Shown here in pieces: positions 25,157-36,065 of a DNA stretch of 64,000 nt. Numbering within the stretch: the first letter of the stretch is position 1; each line of letters opens with the position of its first letter. The stretch is from Megamerina dolium (lineage: Eukaryota; Arthropoda; Insecta; Diptera; Megamerinidae). The notes under the pieces are model-generated. The model made no database searches. It was given only the letters and a program-made list of their open reading frames with translations, and was not told the origin of the DNA. A program made the translations under genes and the position numbers. The stretch spans positions 33,600,055 to 33,664,054 of the forward strand of contig OY978529.1 of NCBI GenBank assembly GCA_963854835.1, written 5' to 3'.

Positions 25157-26010
25157 GTAAGGACATAAACACGGTTACAACATTGAAAACACACATTCCC
25201 GTAGAAGAATTGAACATACCCCGTTATTAGCACATGGCGGTCCACGCAGAGTTCGAAAGCTGCAAGTCATCAAAGGTATCAAATCAAGAATTCAGCGAAA
25301 TCCGCTCCGAAAACAGAAAATCATGGCCCGGGATATGAAAGTCTCGCAAAAATCCATGAGTGAAATTACTAATTTTACTGAGGGACTTTGGGCTTTCAAG
25401 AGCTATACCAGACATTTGTTGGCTGCAGCTTCGAAAAAAAAAATGGATGGGTGGTAAAATGCAAACGTCTTTTGGTGAAGCACGCTGATAACTTTCACAG
25501 AAAAATCTCGTTTACCGATGAAAGAATTTCTAACGTGCAGGAAAAATTTGGATAGGTGGTAAAATGCAAACGTCTTTTGGTGAAGCACGCTGATAAGTTT
25601 CACAGAAAAATCTTGTTTACCGATGAAACAATTTCTAACGTGCAGGAAAAATTTAACAGACAAAGTGATAGGATGTAAAACAACCCAAACCTGGCTCCAA
25701 AACAATTTGCCAGCATGCATTTCCTCTAAAGAATGACTCTCGGGCAATCCTCATTCGAATCTACTATATTACAAATTGTAAACAGTTTTAGAGGGCATGG
25801 TTTTCCCCAAAAAATACCCCAACATTGATTCGCTTGAGGCAGCTTTGATCCGTACTGTGGGCCATTTTCCTATGGACAAGGTGCGTGCTGCGATTTATGA
25901 TTTGACAGTCCGACTTAAAGCATACGCCAAAGGTGGACATTTCGAACTTATATTTGCTTTTTCTATACAATATATTGTATATATATCAATAAATATGTAA
26001 GAAAAACATT
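25157..26010 (+). pseudogene. maT/Tc1-mariner-like transposase relic with internal duplication
   Basis: Starts right after the mariner. Reading frames give HGGPRRVRKLQVIKGIKSRI, QRNPLRKQKIMARDMKVSQK, a CKRLLVKHADNFHRKISFTD block (first catalytic Asp), and much later IDSLEAALIRTVGHFPMDKV plus LKAYAKGGHFE, the usual C-terminus. The catalytic core between is missing. A 104-105 bp segment covering the CKRLLVKHAD block is duplicated in tandem (25445-25549, 25550-25653). Stops and frameshifts are common. No TIR pair was identified. Confidence 0.75.
25445..25653. repeat. Tandem duplication, 104-105 bp, two copies
   Basis: Two adjacent copies, both containing GGTGGTAAAATGCAAACGTC and ending GCAGGAAAAATTT. 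They differ at only a few positions, so the duplication is younger than most decay of the surrounding transposase relic. Confidence 0.9.
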
Positions 26011-26329
26011 GGTCCAAAAACATTCATTATTTTTAATTTTATTGCATAAAATAGGTTTTGTGTTGCCAGTAGCGTTCAGCCATACATTTCATTGCTCTAG
26101 GGACAATTCCTGGGCAAGTAGGAAACTTTTTGTTGGCACCGTAACGTATATGAATCCAGCAACACCGAATACGTACCAAGTCTCACTGTTCTCACTGCAA
26201 TCGGGTCTCCGTCCCGGAACAGACTCCGGACTCTTGGATCACCTCCGAGGTCTGGACCAAGGATTGCTACCTCAGACTTACTACTACGTACCAAGTCTTA
26301 TTTCCTTTGAGGTAACCTAAACAATTTTT

Positions 26330-26920
26330 ATGCTAAAAACCTATTTACTAAAGCTAATTTGATGTCACGCAGCAGACTAAGAAAGGCCTTGCTCTGATGT
26401 GTTTATCTTCTAGTAAGACCTAATTGTATTTTGTTGTTTTGTCAGATAACCCATTTTGTGAAAATAATATCTGAGGACGGGATCACCTGGTAAACAGATG
26501 GTAAGTTGTCCCAAAGTAGGATTCTTGAGGATTGCGGACATTGTGTTCGGTCTGATATGTGTGGCATGTTGCAGCAATAGAAATTGTAGGCTGCTTAACC
26601 AAGTATTAAAAAGTCACCTAGTAGTAAAAGACCATGAAATTAAATCTGGTTCCAATTTGTGACAGCCACGGAGCTAGCCGCTTGGTTCGGTCTTGGTGAC
26701 AGTAGAAATTGTAGAGGTTCCTTATCGAGTCCTCAGCAAATTACTATGGAATTTCAATGTTAGCTAATAAATCATTGAGCCCATTCTGACTACTTCGCCT
26801 TAAACCCCCCGCTTCTCGGCAAGTGATACAATGGAATCGGAATGAATATTTGCGGATAACGAGTCGTATAGATCTGAAACATCGCTTCTACTAATTTCGC
26901 AATAACTAGGAGTTCAAAAA
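26330..26920 (+). pseudogene. Possible LINE RNase H relic, heavily decayed
   Basis: The plus strand at about 26478-26500 reads GITW-stop-TDGK, reminiscent of the WYTDGSK motif of LINE RNase H. Nearby repeated phrases around GACAGTAGAAATTGTAG and GCAATAGAAATTGTAGG suggest local duplication. Frames are otherwise closed. Weak call. Confidence 0.25.
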
Positions 26921-27769
26921 TACGGCAATCGATGATTTGTCAACATATTTTTTTCTTGTTCTTGGAGTAATCTTTTTACAAAAAAATAAATATGGACAAA
27001 AAATTAATTACACATAGGAAGTAGCTGAATAAATACCGTTTTTTTTTTCACAAAAATATTTAAAATTTAATTGCATTAAAAAAATTTTTTAATTTAATCA
27101 TTTGAATGGAACACAACAAGCTAGATTCGATGCTTACTGACAGGTTCAGTTTAAGTCATGAAATAATAATTACAGCCGACCATGAAGTTTGATAAAATGA
27201 AATAAATAAAACAATATTCAATTTACTTTTAAAATAAAAATCTGCAATCACGCCTTACTTGTACGCAATATGTACAAGACGATACAACAAACAATAGATT
27301 TGAATAGAGCTCTCACATATGTGGACCTATATGTATTAGTCAATTGTTAATATGTATAACATAAGCAAGAAAAAAAAAAATATAATTAAAATACCTACTA
27401 ATATAACTACTAATAATGTTTAAAATATAGTACAAAACAAATTGATGAATATCAAGCAAGCAAGCAGCAGCACCACCAACAAAAATTGTACTCAAGTAAG
27501 AAAAAATAATAGTAGGTAGGAGGTATAACGAAACATCAAATCAAAATTCCAACAGTTTACTAAATCAGTTCAAGCGGTTTTTACGAACAACAGCAAGTAA
27601 AGATGGAATAAGAAAATAGCAAAGAAAATGAATATAGAGTATTGCCAGGTGCGACACAAGCTAACGAAATACTGCAGACGAATTTTGGGAAGCATCAAAA
27701 TAATAGCTTCAAACTTCTAAGGGTGCCTGACTTGACGTCTTCTTTGGTGTTATTTCAAAATAATGACTA
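26921..27769. other. AT-rich spacer, no gene
   Basis: Low-complexity AT-rich DNA between the decayed LINE-like stretch and the Tc3-like element. No feature recognised. Confidence 0.6.
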
Positions 27770-29386
27770 TACCTATGTCAAATAATTATATGTGCAAACA
27801 TGGTTTTGCTCTTTTTATCTAAAAACTAACGGTAATTAAAATTTGACTTCACAATTCTTTTTTGCTTATATCCACTCTCTCTTCGTCATGTACTTACTTC
27901 TTCTTTTGACTTTGTTTGTGGTCCCGTTATTTGAAATGATCGTAGTAAGTTTGCAATTTCATAGAAAATAATTATATGTGCAAATGGAAAACATTCGTGT
28001 TTCTGCCGCTGAAGAGTGCACATATTTATTTTTCTTTTATATTTAATATATAAAAACTTCTTGTAGGTGAGTAAATACGCCTTTTTTCGAATATATTTAA
28101 AGAAAAAATATTTGTAGATTTTTTTCTGGTTGAAAATGCCACGAGGAAGTGAACTTTCGGATCAGGAACGCGGAAAGATTGAAGGAATGCGAGTTGCTGG
28201 CAAAAAAATTGGTGAAATCGCAGCTGCGATAAATCGGCACCGTAATACGGTTTCGAATTTTCTAAAAGATCCCCAAAGCTATAAGTCTAGTAAGCGCAGT
28301 GGACGTATTCCAACCGTAAACGAGAGGACCAAGCGGCGTATTCGGAATTTAGCAGCAAATGACAATATGAGTTGCAGGCAAATAAAAGTAGAATTGGGTC
28401 TAAAAGTAACTAGACAGCGTGTACAGCAACTGCTAAAGGACGATTTGGGTCTGCAATATGAAAATAAAGTACCCAAACCGCGCTTAACCCAGCGGCATAA
28501 AGTTGCGCGTATTGCATTTGCTGAAAAATACAAGTTTTGGGACGAAGAATTCGAAGCAGTCGTATTTAGTGATGAGAAAAAGTTCAATTTGGACGGACCT
28601 GATGGTCACCATAAATATTGGAGAGATTTACGACATCCTCGCCAAATGTGCTACAAGCGAAACCACGGTGGTGGATCTCTTATGGTGTGGGCAGCTTTTG
28701 GAGCACGAGGAAAGTCCAAAATATGCTTTGTCCCAAGTAAAATGAATGCGGAAGCTTATGTTGACTTGTTGGATAGTAATTTAATAGACTATGCTGGCGA
28801 TTTATATGGAGATAATTGGACGTTCCAACAAGACAACGCTCCGATCCACGTTGCTCGGTTCACAAAGGACTTCTTTAAGTCACGAAATATACCGTTACTG
28901 GAGTGGCCAGCATTAAGCCCTGATCTCAACCCAATCGAAGACCTCTGGGGTATACTTTCCGCCAAGATCTTTTCAAAGTCAAAGCAATATACAACACTTA
29001 AAGAACTCAAAGAGGCAATATTGGTAGAATGGGACAAAATTGATATGTCCACTTTAAAAAACTTGGCCTGTTCCATGCCACGACGTCTGCAACAAGTTCT
29101 TATACACAAGTGGAATACAATATCATATTAATTACATAATTTAAATATTTAACAATAAGAATTAGTATTGAATTTAGTTTTTGCACATATAATTATTTTC
29201 TATGAAGTACATATCATATGTTTTATTTTCAGTTCTAAAAAATTAATTTTAAAAAATATTTTTTAATTTTTCTAAAACACACATTAGTACAAACCAAAAT
29301 ATAAAAAAAAAATAATAAAAAAATTTTTTTTTTCAGTTATAGCAAAAAAAAAATACATTGCACATATAAATATTTGTCAGGGGTAG
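27770..29386 (+). mobile_element. Tc3-like transposon with paired repeats at each end
   Basis: Four copies of an AATTATATGTGCAAA-type motif are arranged as inverted pairs. The outer pair is at 27776-27797 and, reversed, 29358-29380 (imperfect). The inner pair is at 27960-27984 and, reversed, 29180-29204 (perfect over 25 bp). TA lies at both inferred ends (27768-27769, 29387-29388). Total length is about 1.62 kb with one transposase ORF in the middle. This IR/DR layout, with two transposase-binding sites per end, is known from Tc3 and related elements. Confidence 0.85.
28136..29131 (+). CDS. Tc3-like transposase, intact DD34E
   Basis: A full 331-residue ORF starts at the ATG in good context (GAAAATGCC) and reads MPRGSELSDQERGKI, the characteristic Tc3A start. 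Two HTH domains (about 1-110) precede the DDE domain. Catalytic residues are D146 (FSDEKKFNLDGPDG), D233 (FQQDNAPIH) and E268 (SPDLNPIEDLWG), with 34 residues between the last two. The GGGSLMVWAAF stretch is conserved. Its length matches Tc3A (about 329). No stop or frameshift is present, so it may still be active or only recently silenced. Function: cut-and-paste transposition at TA sites. Confidence 0.95.
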   Translation: MPRGSELSDQERGKIEGMRVAGKKIGEIAAAINRHRNTVSNFLKDPQSYKSSKRSGRIPTVNERTKRRIRNLAANDNMSCRQIKVELGLKVTRQRVQQLLKDDLGLQYENKVPKPRLTQRHKVARIAFAEKYKFWDEEFEAVVFSDEKKFNLDGPDGHHKYWRDLRHPRQMCYKRNHGGGSLMVWAAFGARGKSKICFVPSKMNAEAYVDLLDSNLIDYAGDLYGDNWTFQQDNAPIHVARFTKDFFKSRNIPLLEWPALSPDLNPIEDLWGILSAKIFSKSKQYTTLKELKEAILVEWDKIDMSTLKNLACSMPRRLQQVLIHKWNTISY

Positions 29387-29569
29387 TATAAAATTTAAGT
29401 TGAAAAATTGACGATGCTACATTGTTCCGTATTTATTTGGCAGCCAACAGTAGCGAACACTCGATGTATTTGTGAAAATTTGGTCATCGTTATGTGATAC
29501 AATACTTTCATTTGAAAAGACTCAATCAAAGCAATCTCAAAGCGAGACTGGATTGTACTCGGGGTGTGC

Positions 29570-29735
29570 CTGCTCTTTCGTTTACAACAGTAAAATATGG
29601 AATTGCAGATTTGAAACGAAACCGTAGGCGAAATCCAAGACACAGTGGTGGTCAACCAATTGAGGTGACCACGCCAGAAATAATTGAGCCTGAAGAAGAT
29701 TACGTACAGAAATATGGACATTTTTCCCAAATTCT
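29570..29735 (+). pseudogene. Mariner transposase relic, N-terminal piece
   Basis: An open stretch reads TVKYGIADLKRNRRR then SGGQPIEVTTPEIIE. This matches the linker of mariner transposases (SGRP-IEVTTPE), between the two HTH motifs. Nothing else of the protein is recognisable before the frame decays. Confidence 0.6.
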
Positions 29736-29839
29736 TGGTACTGTAGTTATAATCAACGTGAAGACTATCTTAAATCTAAAATCGTTTTTTTTTTTTGACA
29801 TATTGACAGGGTATTTCTGAACGATTTTAACTTTTTTTT

Positions 29840-30120
29840 TGCCTGAAATTGATGCTATGGACGTGGACGACATTTATTTTCAATAAGACGGGGCCACATC
29901 CCATACAGCTGGTGAAACAGTGGAGACTTTGAGTGGCCACCGAAATAGTGCGACTTAACACCATTAGTCTTTTTTATTTGGGGCTCGGTTAGAGCTCCAG
30001 CAAATACTGCAGAGTAAGATTAAGCCGCAATTATACGAAAATATGATGAAAAATTTTATCAAAAGAATAACCATATCCAAGAAGTCATGTCGAACATTTG
30101 ACAGATATTGTGTTCCATTA
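29840..30120 (+). pseudogene. mariner-like transposase relic with QQDGATSHTA motif
   Basis: The region reads VDDIYFQQDGATSHTAGETVETL (frame closed by a stop in place of one Gln), followed after shifts by FFIWG and EVM. This is the second catalytic Asp region and downstream part of an insect mariner-like transposase family. It may not belong to the relic just upstream. Several lesions are present. Confidence 0.6.
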
Positions 30121-30189
30121 CTAACCTCAGAGTCTGTACTTTAAAAAACTCGGTTCTAGTGTTTGGTTGCCTTGACAAGCTTAATAAAT

Positions 30190-31300
30190 TTGATCAACGT
30201 AATCGGGGTCACATTCGAGTTGGAGGAAATGAGTTGGCAGACAAGTTCGCCAGGAAGGGTGCAGCAACATCATTTGTAAGTCCAAAATGCATCCGTGGCC
30301 GGTATAAGTGTGCCTTATCCATACTCATAAAGCAAGAGGAATCAGAATGACAACTACACTGGGAAAATGTATCGCATTTGTCCCATTCCAAATCGCTGTT
30401 AGGGATCTGCAAGCTAAACCGATTTGAGAAATGCATTAATTTAAGTAAGAATAAGGGGTAAGGGGTTACACCACTGTAGAATTTTAAAAAAATGGAAAAC
30501 AATTTTTCTATCTTAGTCATTAATAGTCTCAAAAATAATATACTAAAGGATGGAAGGCGGGAAAAATGTCTAAGTGTCTGAATTTCAAGTTTTGACGCAA
30601 GACGTCTGAGGTATTCTCCGAGCACCTTTAAACTTTAAACGCGTTTTTCTCGAAACCACTTTTTTTGAGCTGGCCGGAAACATAATTCGAACAAACCTTA
30701 ACCGATTGATTTGAAAATTTTTACAATACATACATTTTTACAGCGACGTACGTAGGGGTTTTTTCAAATTGTGCATGTTTTTTTATTATTTACAAACAAT
30801 TTTTTGACGATTTTTTAGGTGAAATTTCGAACTTTTTCTTCAGAGTCGCCATTTTACGAAAAATCAATTAATCCAAAAACCCCTACGTACGTCTCTTGCT
30901 ATTGTAATATGGAATCCAAAAATAATCGGGTTTTTGCCCCAGATCGAAAATTGCGGGCGCTAGGTTTCCGGCCGTGCATCGTGGTGAAAACAAACGCATC
31001 AGCGGGGAAATGCTGCACAGCCGCCATTTTGTTTATGGAATCGCGCAACTTAATTGTTTTTTTGAACTTCAAGATTGACATTAAAAAATACTTTTTACAG
31101 AATTTGAATATCTCCTTCTGTTTGGTCTACGAAAATTCCCGAAATATGGCTTTTTTGTGCTCTACAGTGGTGTAACCCCTTAATAATCAATACGGAATTA
31201 CCACAGGACACTGTGGAATGAATTATCATCTAATGAAACATGGAATTGTTTCAGATGAAAATAACGATACTGTAGTGTAGATCATCTTAAACGAGTAAAC
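30190..31300 (+). pseudogene. I/R1-type LINE relic, split by a TTAA element
   Basis: The first part (30190-30461) encodes GHIRVGGNELADKFARKGAA, the last RNase H motif with the catalytic Asp. The second part (31180-31300) encodes ITTGHCGMNYHLMKHGIVSDEN, the conserved stretch after RNase H that is also present in the LINE at 15420-15470 (LLTGHCKLNYHMMKMG). The two parts are collinear and interrupted by a 718-bp insertion. Stops occur in both parts. Confidence 0.7.
30462..31179. mobile_element. 718-bp TIR element 1 (TTAA-type, non-autonomous)
   Basis: A perfect 19-bp TIR starts GGGGTTACACCACTGTAGA (30462-30480), with its reverse complement at 31161-31179. The right flank is TTAA and the left GTAA, so a mutated TTAA duplication is likely. 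Inside is a second, inner palindromic pair around CGACGTACGTAGGGGTTTTT (about 30743-30762) and its complement near 30876-30893. A module AAACGCGTTTTTCTCGAAAC near 30638-30660 recurs in the element at 61554-62283. No transposase is encoded. It interrupts a LINE relic. Confidence 0.85.
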
Positions 31301-32006
31301 GAATTGATATGAGAAAAATGTGACACAAGCTCCATTTATTTTCAATAGCTCATTCGGAATATATACAAACTTCTAATGTGTGCAGCGCTCGTATCATTAG
31401 CACTAAGCAAAAATAATTGTGTCTAATTGTACATTCCATACTGTCTAGTTGTCAAGATGTCTATTCAATTTGCCAATATAAAATGTATACAAATATTTAA
31501 ATTTGGAGAAAGAGCAGAATAGAAAAAATATACTCAGACCTGATCTTACTCACTAAATAAATAAAGCTCTCATTTAATGTAATTTCAAACAACAAAAACT
31601 ACAAATTCTAAATATATATGTAATAAGTAAATATTACGCAACAACAAAAACATTGCAATTGTTTACACTATCATTAGGCAACGGCAGCACCAACAATAAT
31701 AAAAAAAAAAAAATAATAATAATAATAATAATAATAAGAACAACAACTACTGCAATGATAATAATAATAAAAACGGCAGCACACAAACCAAGAATTGCGT
31801 GCTTACTACACATATAGAATAAATCCAATACTCGCGAACACATAACAGCAGCAGCAGCAGCAACAACGGCGACGACGATAAATGCAATTCTTTCTACACA
31901 CACAACATCAACGATAATATACGACGTTGTTGTGTACTACAACAACAATACCAAAAAGAACGTGCATGAATAGTTTTTGCTGCTGCTGCTGCTGCTTCTC
32001 CACATA
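31301..32006. other. AT-rich spacer with trinucleotide repeats, no gene
   Basis: An (AAT)n run lies at 31712-31738 and (CAG)n/(TGC)n runs at 31847-31862 and 31978-31995. The last abuts the left end of the Tc1-like element. No coding signal. Confidence 0.65.
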
Positions 32007-33658
32007 CAGTGGCTCCCAGCTTATTTCGTACAGTGACAGTTTAAAAATTGCTGCAGTCGTAATTCCTAATATAGCAAAAATTTGAACAAAATATAAATGC
32101 CATTTTTGAAAGGAAGGTTTGTTTTTTATTTTCCAAAATTTACTTTTTCAAAATTTCAGTGTTTGACACTATAAAAAAATAAAATAAAAAAAAAAATAGG
32201 AAAATTCATGTCACAGCTTATTTCGTACAGTCTCTTTAAGTTCAAACTAAAAACAAAGTAAGTTGATTTTAATATTTAGTATGACATCCCTTAGCGTTAA
32301 TGACAGCCTGGAGTCTACTTGGCATTGAATCCACCAATTTTTGAGTGATGTCTGGTGTGATTTTTTTCCATTCCTCCATCAGTACCTTCTTTAGGTCTTG
32401 CTTATTAGAAATCTTGTGTGTTCTTATTTTATTGTCCAAAATAGACTAAAGATTTTCAATCACATTCATGTCAGGTGACTGTGGTGGTGGAGACATCAAG
32501 TGTGAGCAGTTCAAATAAGCCAAGATTGCACAATCCCAGATTTATGTTTTGGGTCATTATCTTGGTAATACCGAAATTCTTCCCGCAAACCCAGTTTGTC
32601 TGCACTTTGAAGTAAATTGTTTTTCAGAATCTCGAGGTACTTCATTTTGTCCATTGTTCCCTCAATAAAAACCAATTCACCTACTCCGGCTGCTGACATA
32701 CAGGCCCAAACCATCACGCTACCGCCACCATGCTTCACTGTGGGCTTAAGGTTCTCCTTGTTTAGCTCGGTATTAGCTTTACGCCAAACATATGACATTC
32801 CGTACGAGCCAAAAATATTAAACTTAGACTCATCCGCGAAAATAACGGTATTCCAGAACGCAGGAGTATTAATAATATGCTCTTTGGCGAAGTCAAGTCG
32901 GCGTTGTATATTCATTTTCGAAATGAATGGTTTTTTTCGGGCTACTCGACCGTTCAAGTCATGATTGCGCAGCACACGTCGGACAGTTTCAGCACTGGAT
33001 GATTTTCCTATTTCACGCTGAACCTCTGCAGCCAACTTCGGAGCGGATAACTTTGGATTTTTCTTAATTTTTCGTACAATATAACGCTCGTCTGATGCGT
33101 TGAAAATCTTATTAGGTGCTTCTCTGCCCTTGTTCTCCAACCGATTTTCGCGAACGAAGCGTTGAATGATGTATTGGACAGTTGAGGCACTTAAATTTGT
33201 CATTTCAGCAATTTTTCGCACACTCTGACCTTTCCTAAAATGGTTAATTACCAGTTTACGCTGTTCCATCGTTGTACGATGACCCATAAAGCTAAATGTT
33301 TAATTTACAGCACTTTAACTATTTAAAATAATAATAATAAAAATTGTTATAATAGTTAAAAAGGTCCAAAAACTCATACAATTCAAAAAAACTTTGTAAC
33401 TGCGCGGCAGAATGAAACTTACTTACATTGAAGTTTGTGTACGAAATAAGATGTGAGCTGAAAATCAGCTGATCAATAGTTTTTCTCTCTTGCATAACAA
33501 AAAGAAAAATTTTTGGGGTTCACCGTTTTCTTATTAGGTTTACTAAACACATACACAGACATCTACATTCAAAACTTATCGATAAGTTTTTTAGTTTCGA
33601 TGTTACAGCCATGTACATAAAAATATATACACTGTACGAAATAAGCTGTGAGCCACTG
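32007..33658 (-). mobile_element. Tc1-like transposon with IR/DR ends (1652 bp)
   Basis: The ends carry inverted copies of CAGTGGCTCCCAGCTTATTT (left, 32007) and its complement (right, ending 33658), about 28 bp long and flanked by TA (32005-32006, 33659-33660). Inner copies of the ACAGCTTATTTCGTACAG core lie at 32212-32230 and, inverted, 33437-33455. There are thus two likely transposase sites per end. The single transposase gene inside is on the minus strand and broken. Confidence 0.93.
32269..33287 (-). pseudogene. Tc1-like transposase, frameshifted near the C-terminus
   Basis: The frame is open from MGHRTTMEQRK at 33287 for 258 codons. It holds an N-terminal paired-type HTH region (about 1-110), FADESKFNIFG with D152, KHGGGSVMVWACMS, and YYQDNDPKH with D243. 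At codon 258 (WLI-stop, near 32511) an apparent single-base loss shifts the frame. The rest continues as SPPPQSPDMNVIENL, with the catalytic Glu retained, then TAG where Trp is expected, then a normal C-terminus to 32269. So one frameshift and one nonsense change separate it from a full protein of about 340 residues. It is probably inactive but recently decayed. Confidence 0.92.
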
Positions 33659-34439
33659 TACGTAAGTAAGAACATGTCGTCGTCTCTCCTGTTCGTTGGA
33701 AACATATTGGTAAAGAAACGAACAAGTTCAATGGAACGACACAAAACATCGACCAAAAAGTCATATAGATAGATATTGTATGTATGGATGAACGTACGAA
33801 AAGAATGATGGTAAAATGAAGAAAACAACAATCGCATACATAATAAGTAAATAAACAAAAAAGAACAACAACAACGATGACAGAAGAACAAAGAAAGCGG
33901 CGCGATTACCTGCTTTTTTTTTTTCTTTCGTTTGTTTTTATTATGTATTACTGTGTTGCTTCTTCTATTTGTTGTTGTTGTTGTTGTTTTTGGTACCATA
34001 CCATTGTTGTCTACCTCCAAACCAGTAACAAATCGAAACGGCAAACAAGAATAAATCAACAAAAAGATCTTCATCATCATCCAACACATGATTTAGTCTG
34101 AAATGCGACGATATTGCTTTACTCCATACAACTGCCATACAACACAATAACAGTGACAACAATCACATAACCAGCCCAGTCAAGTTCCCACAACAACGCA
34201 GCAATCTATAAAGGGGTTCTCAATAGCTACATTTCCAATTCTGACAGCTTATTACCATGACGTTTCAAGGAATAACGTTGGCAATCCTCTGCGTTTGCGC
34301 ACGCGTTTCGAAGCAGTCCCTGTATGACTCCGAAACGCGCAGTCCACCACAAATAACATATTGGTGGAGATCGACAGTGCAATCGACATATTCCTCGTCC
34401 TTTAAAAATTGTAGACCGAGGGTCTGCTTTCTTTGACAC
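33659..34439. other. Spacer with CAA/TTG repeats, no gene
   Basis: Contains (TTG)n at 33971-33988 and short CAACAA runs. Open frames are low complexity. No feature recognised. Confidence 0.55.
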
Positions 34440-36065
34440 AAGTACTTCAGTCCTAAGTCCATCGTATGTACCTGTAATTGGTTTCTGGAGCTGTTGAAAA
34501 TATCGTCTTCAACGACGAACGACATTTTTGTCGAAACTGCTTCGTTAACAAACAAAATTGTGGCACATGGCGCGATCGTATTCCAAAGAAGTACCAAGGT
34601 TTGGGGTCTACTTCCGTCAAATACCCAATTGACACAAGAACTGAAGACCCAAGACCTTCAGTACATTCGCCAATTGGTTTCTGGAACAGTTGAAAATAAA
34701 TTCAAATTGTTGGCCAATATATCGTTTTCAGCGACAAAACACTCTAGCATTTGAGACAAGAGACCTTCGAGAAGTAACTAGAATTGGGTCTGTGACCCAA
34801 GACTCTTCGTACGTTCATCAATTGGTTTCAGGAGCAGTTGAAGATAGATTATGAAATTATTGCCTTGAAACATTCCACAGTCGTATCAAGACAAACAGCA
34901 TTTCGTGTCGGACGTATCAACCAAAATCACTGCATTTGGAGCTACTATACAATTACAGGCGAGTATCAAAAGTATCCGTTGTTTCCGAATAGCTGGTCAA
35001 GCTGCATAATATGGAATCATTGACAACCAAAACTCGGGTCTCATTCGATACAAGACGATTAAACACGAGTATCAAAAGGATCTGTTGCCAAGCAAAATTA
35101 TCGCATTTGAAGTGAGAGCACTCCATAGGAATATCACAAGACCATAGCCTAGACAAACTAACTGTTTGGGTAGGATATTGGCCAAGCGCAGTTACATGGA
35201 TTCGCCAATAAACAAAATTTGCCACACTTGGAACGAGTTTAGTTCACAGAAGTATTAATTTAAAGATTATCCACTGCCTTCGGAAAACCACTGTTTGGTA
35301 AACATTTTATTCAAGCGGCGATTCGTTGAATGGTTAAAAATAGATAAATATGTGGCACTTAAAACCCCAAAGGGCTCATTGGCCGAGCTTCTCTTCCATT
35401 ATTGTTGGGCGTCTTAAATTTGGACAGTATTAGAAGGGACCTACTTATTTTAACCGGTTCCGAACGGGAGAACACTTGTGACATCACTTTTTCTGAGCTT
35501 TGTCACAGAGTTCTTTTAGAAGCTTTTTCATGGCAAGTTGTTACTGTCGGAAGAATTGCCAATTGCTTGCCGACAGGTGGGTACCGTTCGAAAGAAAAAT
35601 CTTATCGATATTAAATTTGTTATGCATCAGCCGGGGATTGATCCACGACCTACAGATCAGAAGGCGAACATACTAACCACTGAGCTACGGCACCCACCCA
35701 CCCGTTGAATGGTTACCAAGCTAAATTCGACGCATTTGAATCTAAAGCACTCTGAAGAGCTCAATGTGTGTTGAGCTGTTTGGTCCAGTGGCATTTTCTG
35801 ACTTCGGTAATAAGCAAATTTTGCAGCAATTGGGACGAGAGAGAGAGAGAGCATTCCACAGAAGTGGAGTCAAAAATGTCCACTGTCTCCGTAGAACTTA
35901 CTCGGATTGGTTAATGAGGAAAATCGTCGCATTTAGAAAAAGAACTATCCACACAAGTTTCAAGATAATATATTGCATTCAACAAAACCAACTATTTGAA
36001 GTGGATCTGGGTTGAGCGCCATCCACAGGAGTATTAAAGGTGTCCATTTATTCCGAAATATTCAT
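34440..36065. repeat. Degenerate long tandem repeat, interrupted by SINE copy B
   Basis: Recurrent phrases lie in order, all in one orientation. CAATTGGTTTCTGGAGCAGT-like segments occur at 34475, 34671 and 34819. GAGTATCAAAAG-(12-15)-TCCG-like segments occur at 34961, 35059 and 36030. A CGCATTTGAA-like segment recurs at 35093, 35730 and 35927. Spacing is irregular (about 100-200 bp), so the array has decayed. SINE copy B sits in one unit and splits it cleanly. No open frame is convincing. Confidence 0.5.
35337..35702 (-). mobile_element. tRNA-derived SINE, copy B (near full length)
   Basis: Nearly identical in structure to the copy at 15714-16078: a minus-strand tRNA-like head with A box TAGCTCAGTGG and a B-box-like GGATCAATCCC, a body of about 280 bp, and a short (ATCT)-like tail. 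It is flanked by a perfect 13-bp target duplication, CGTTGAATGGTTA, at 35324-35336 and 35703-35715. Its presence in the same orientation and with few changes suggests a recently active family. Confidence 0.92.

Noticed and set aside
33520..34089. 189-codon minus-strand open frame
   Set aside because: It has Cys/Phe/Leu-rich low-complexity composition from T-rich sequence, no recognisable domain, and no support from splice sites.
34227..34693. Overlapping frames of 60-110 codons on both strands
   Set aside because: They lie in the decayed tandem repeat block and have no conserved motif; overlap on both strands argues for chance.
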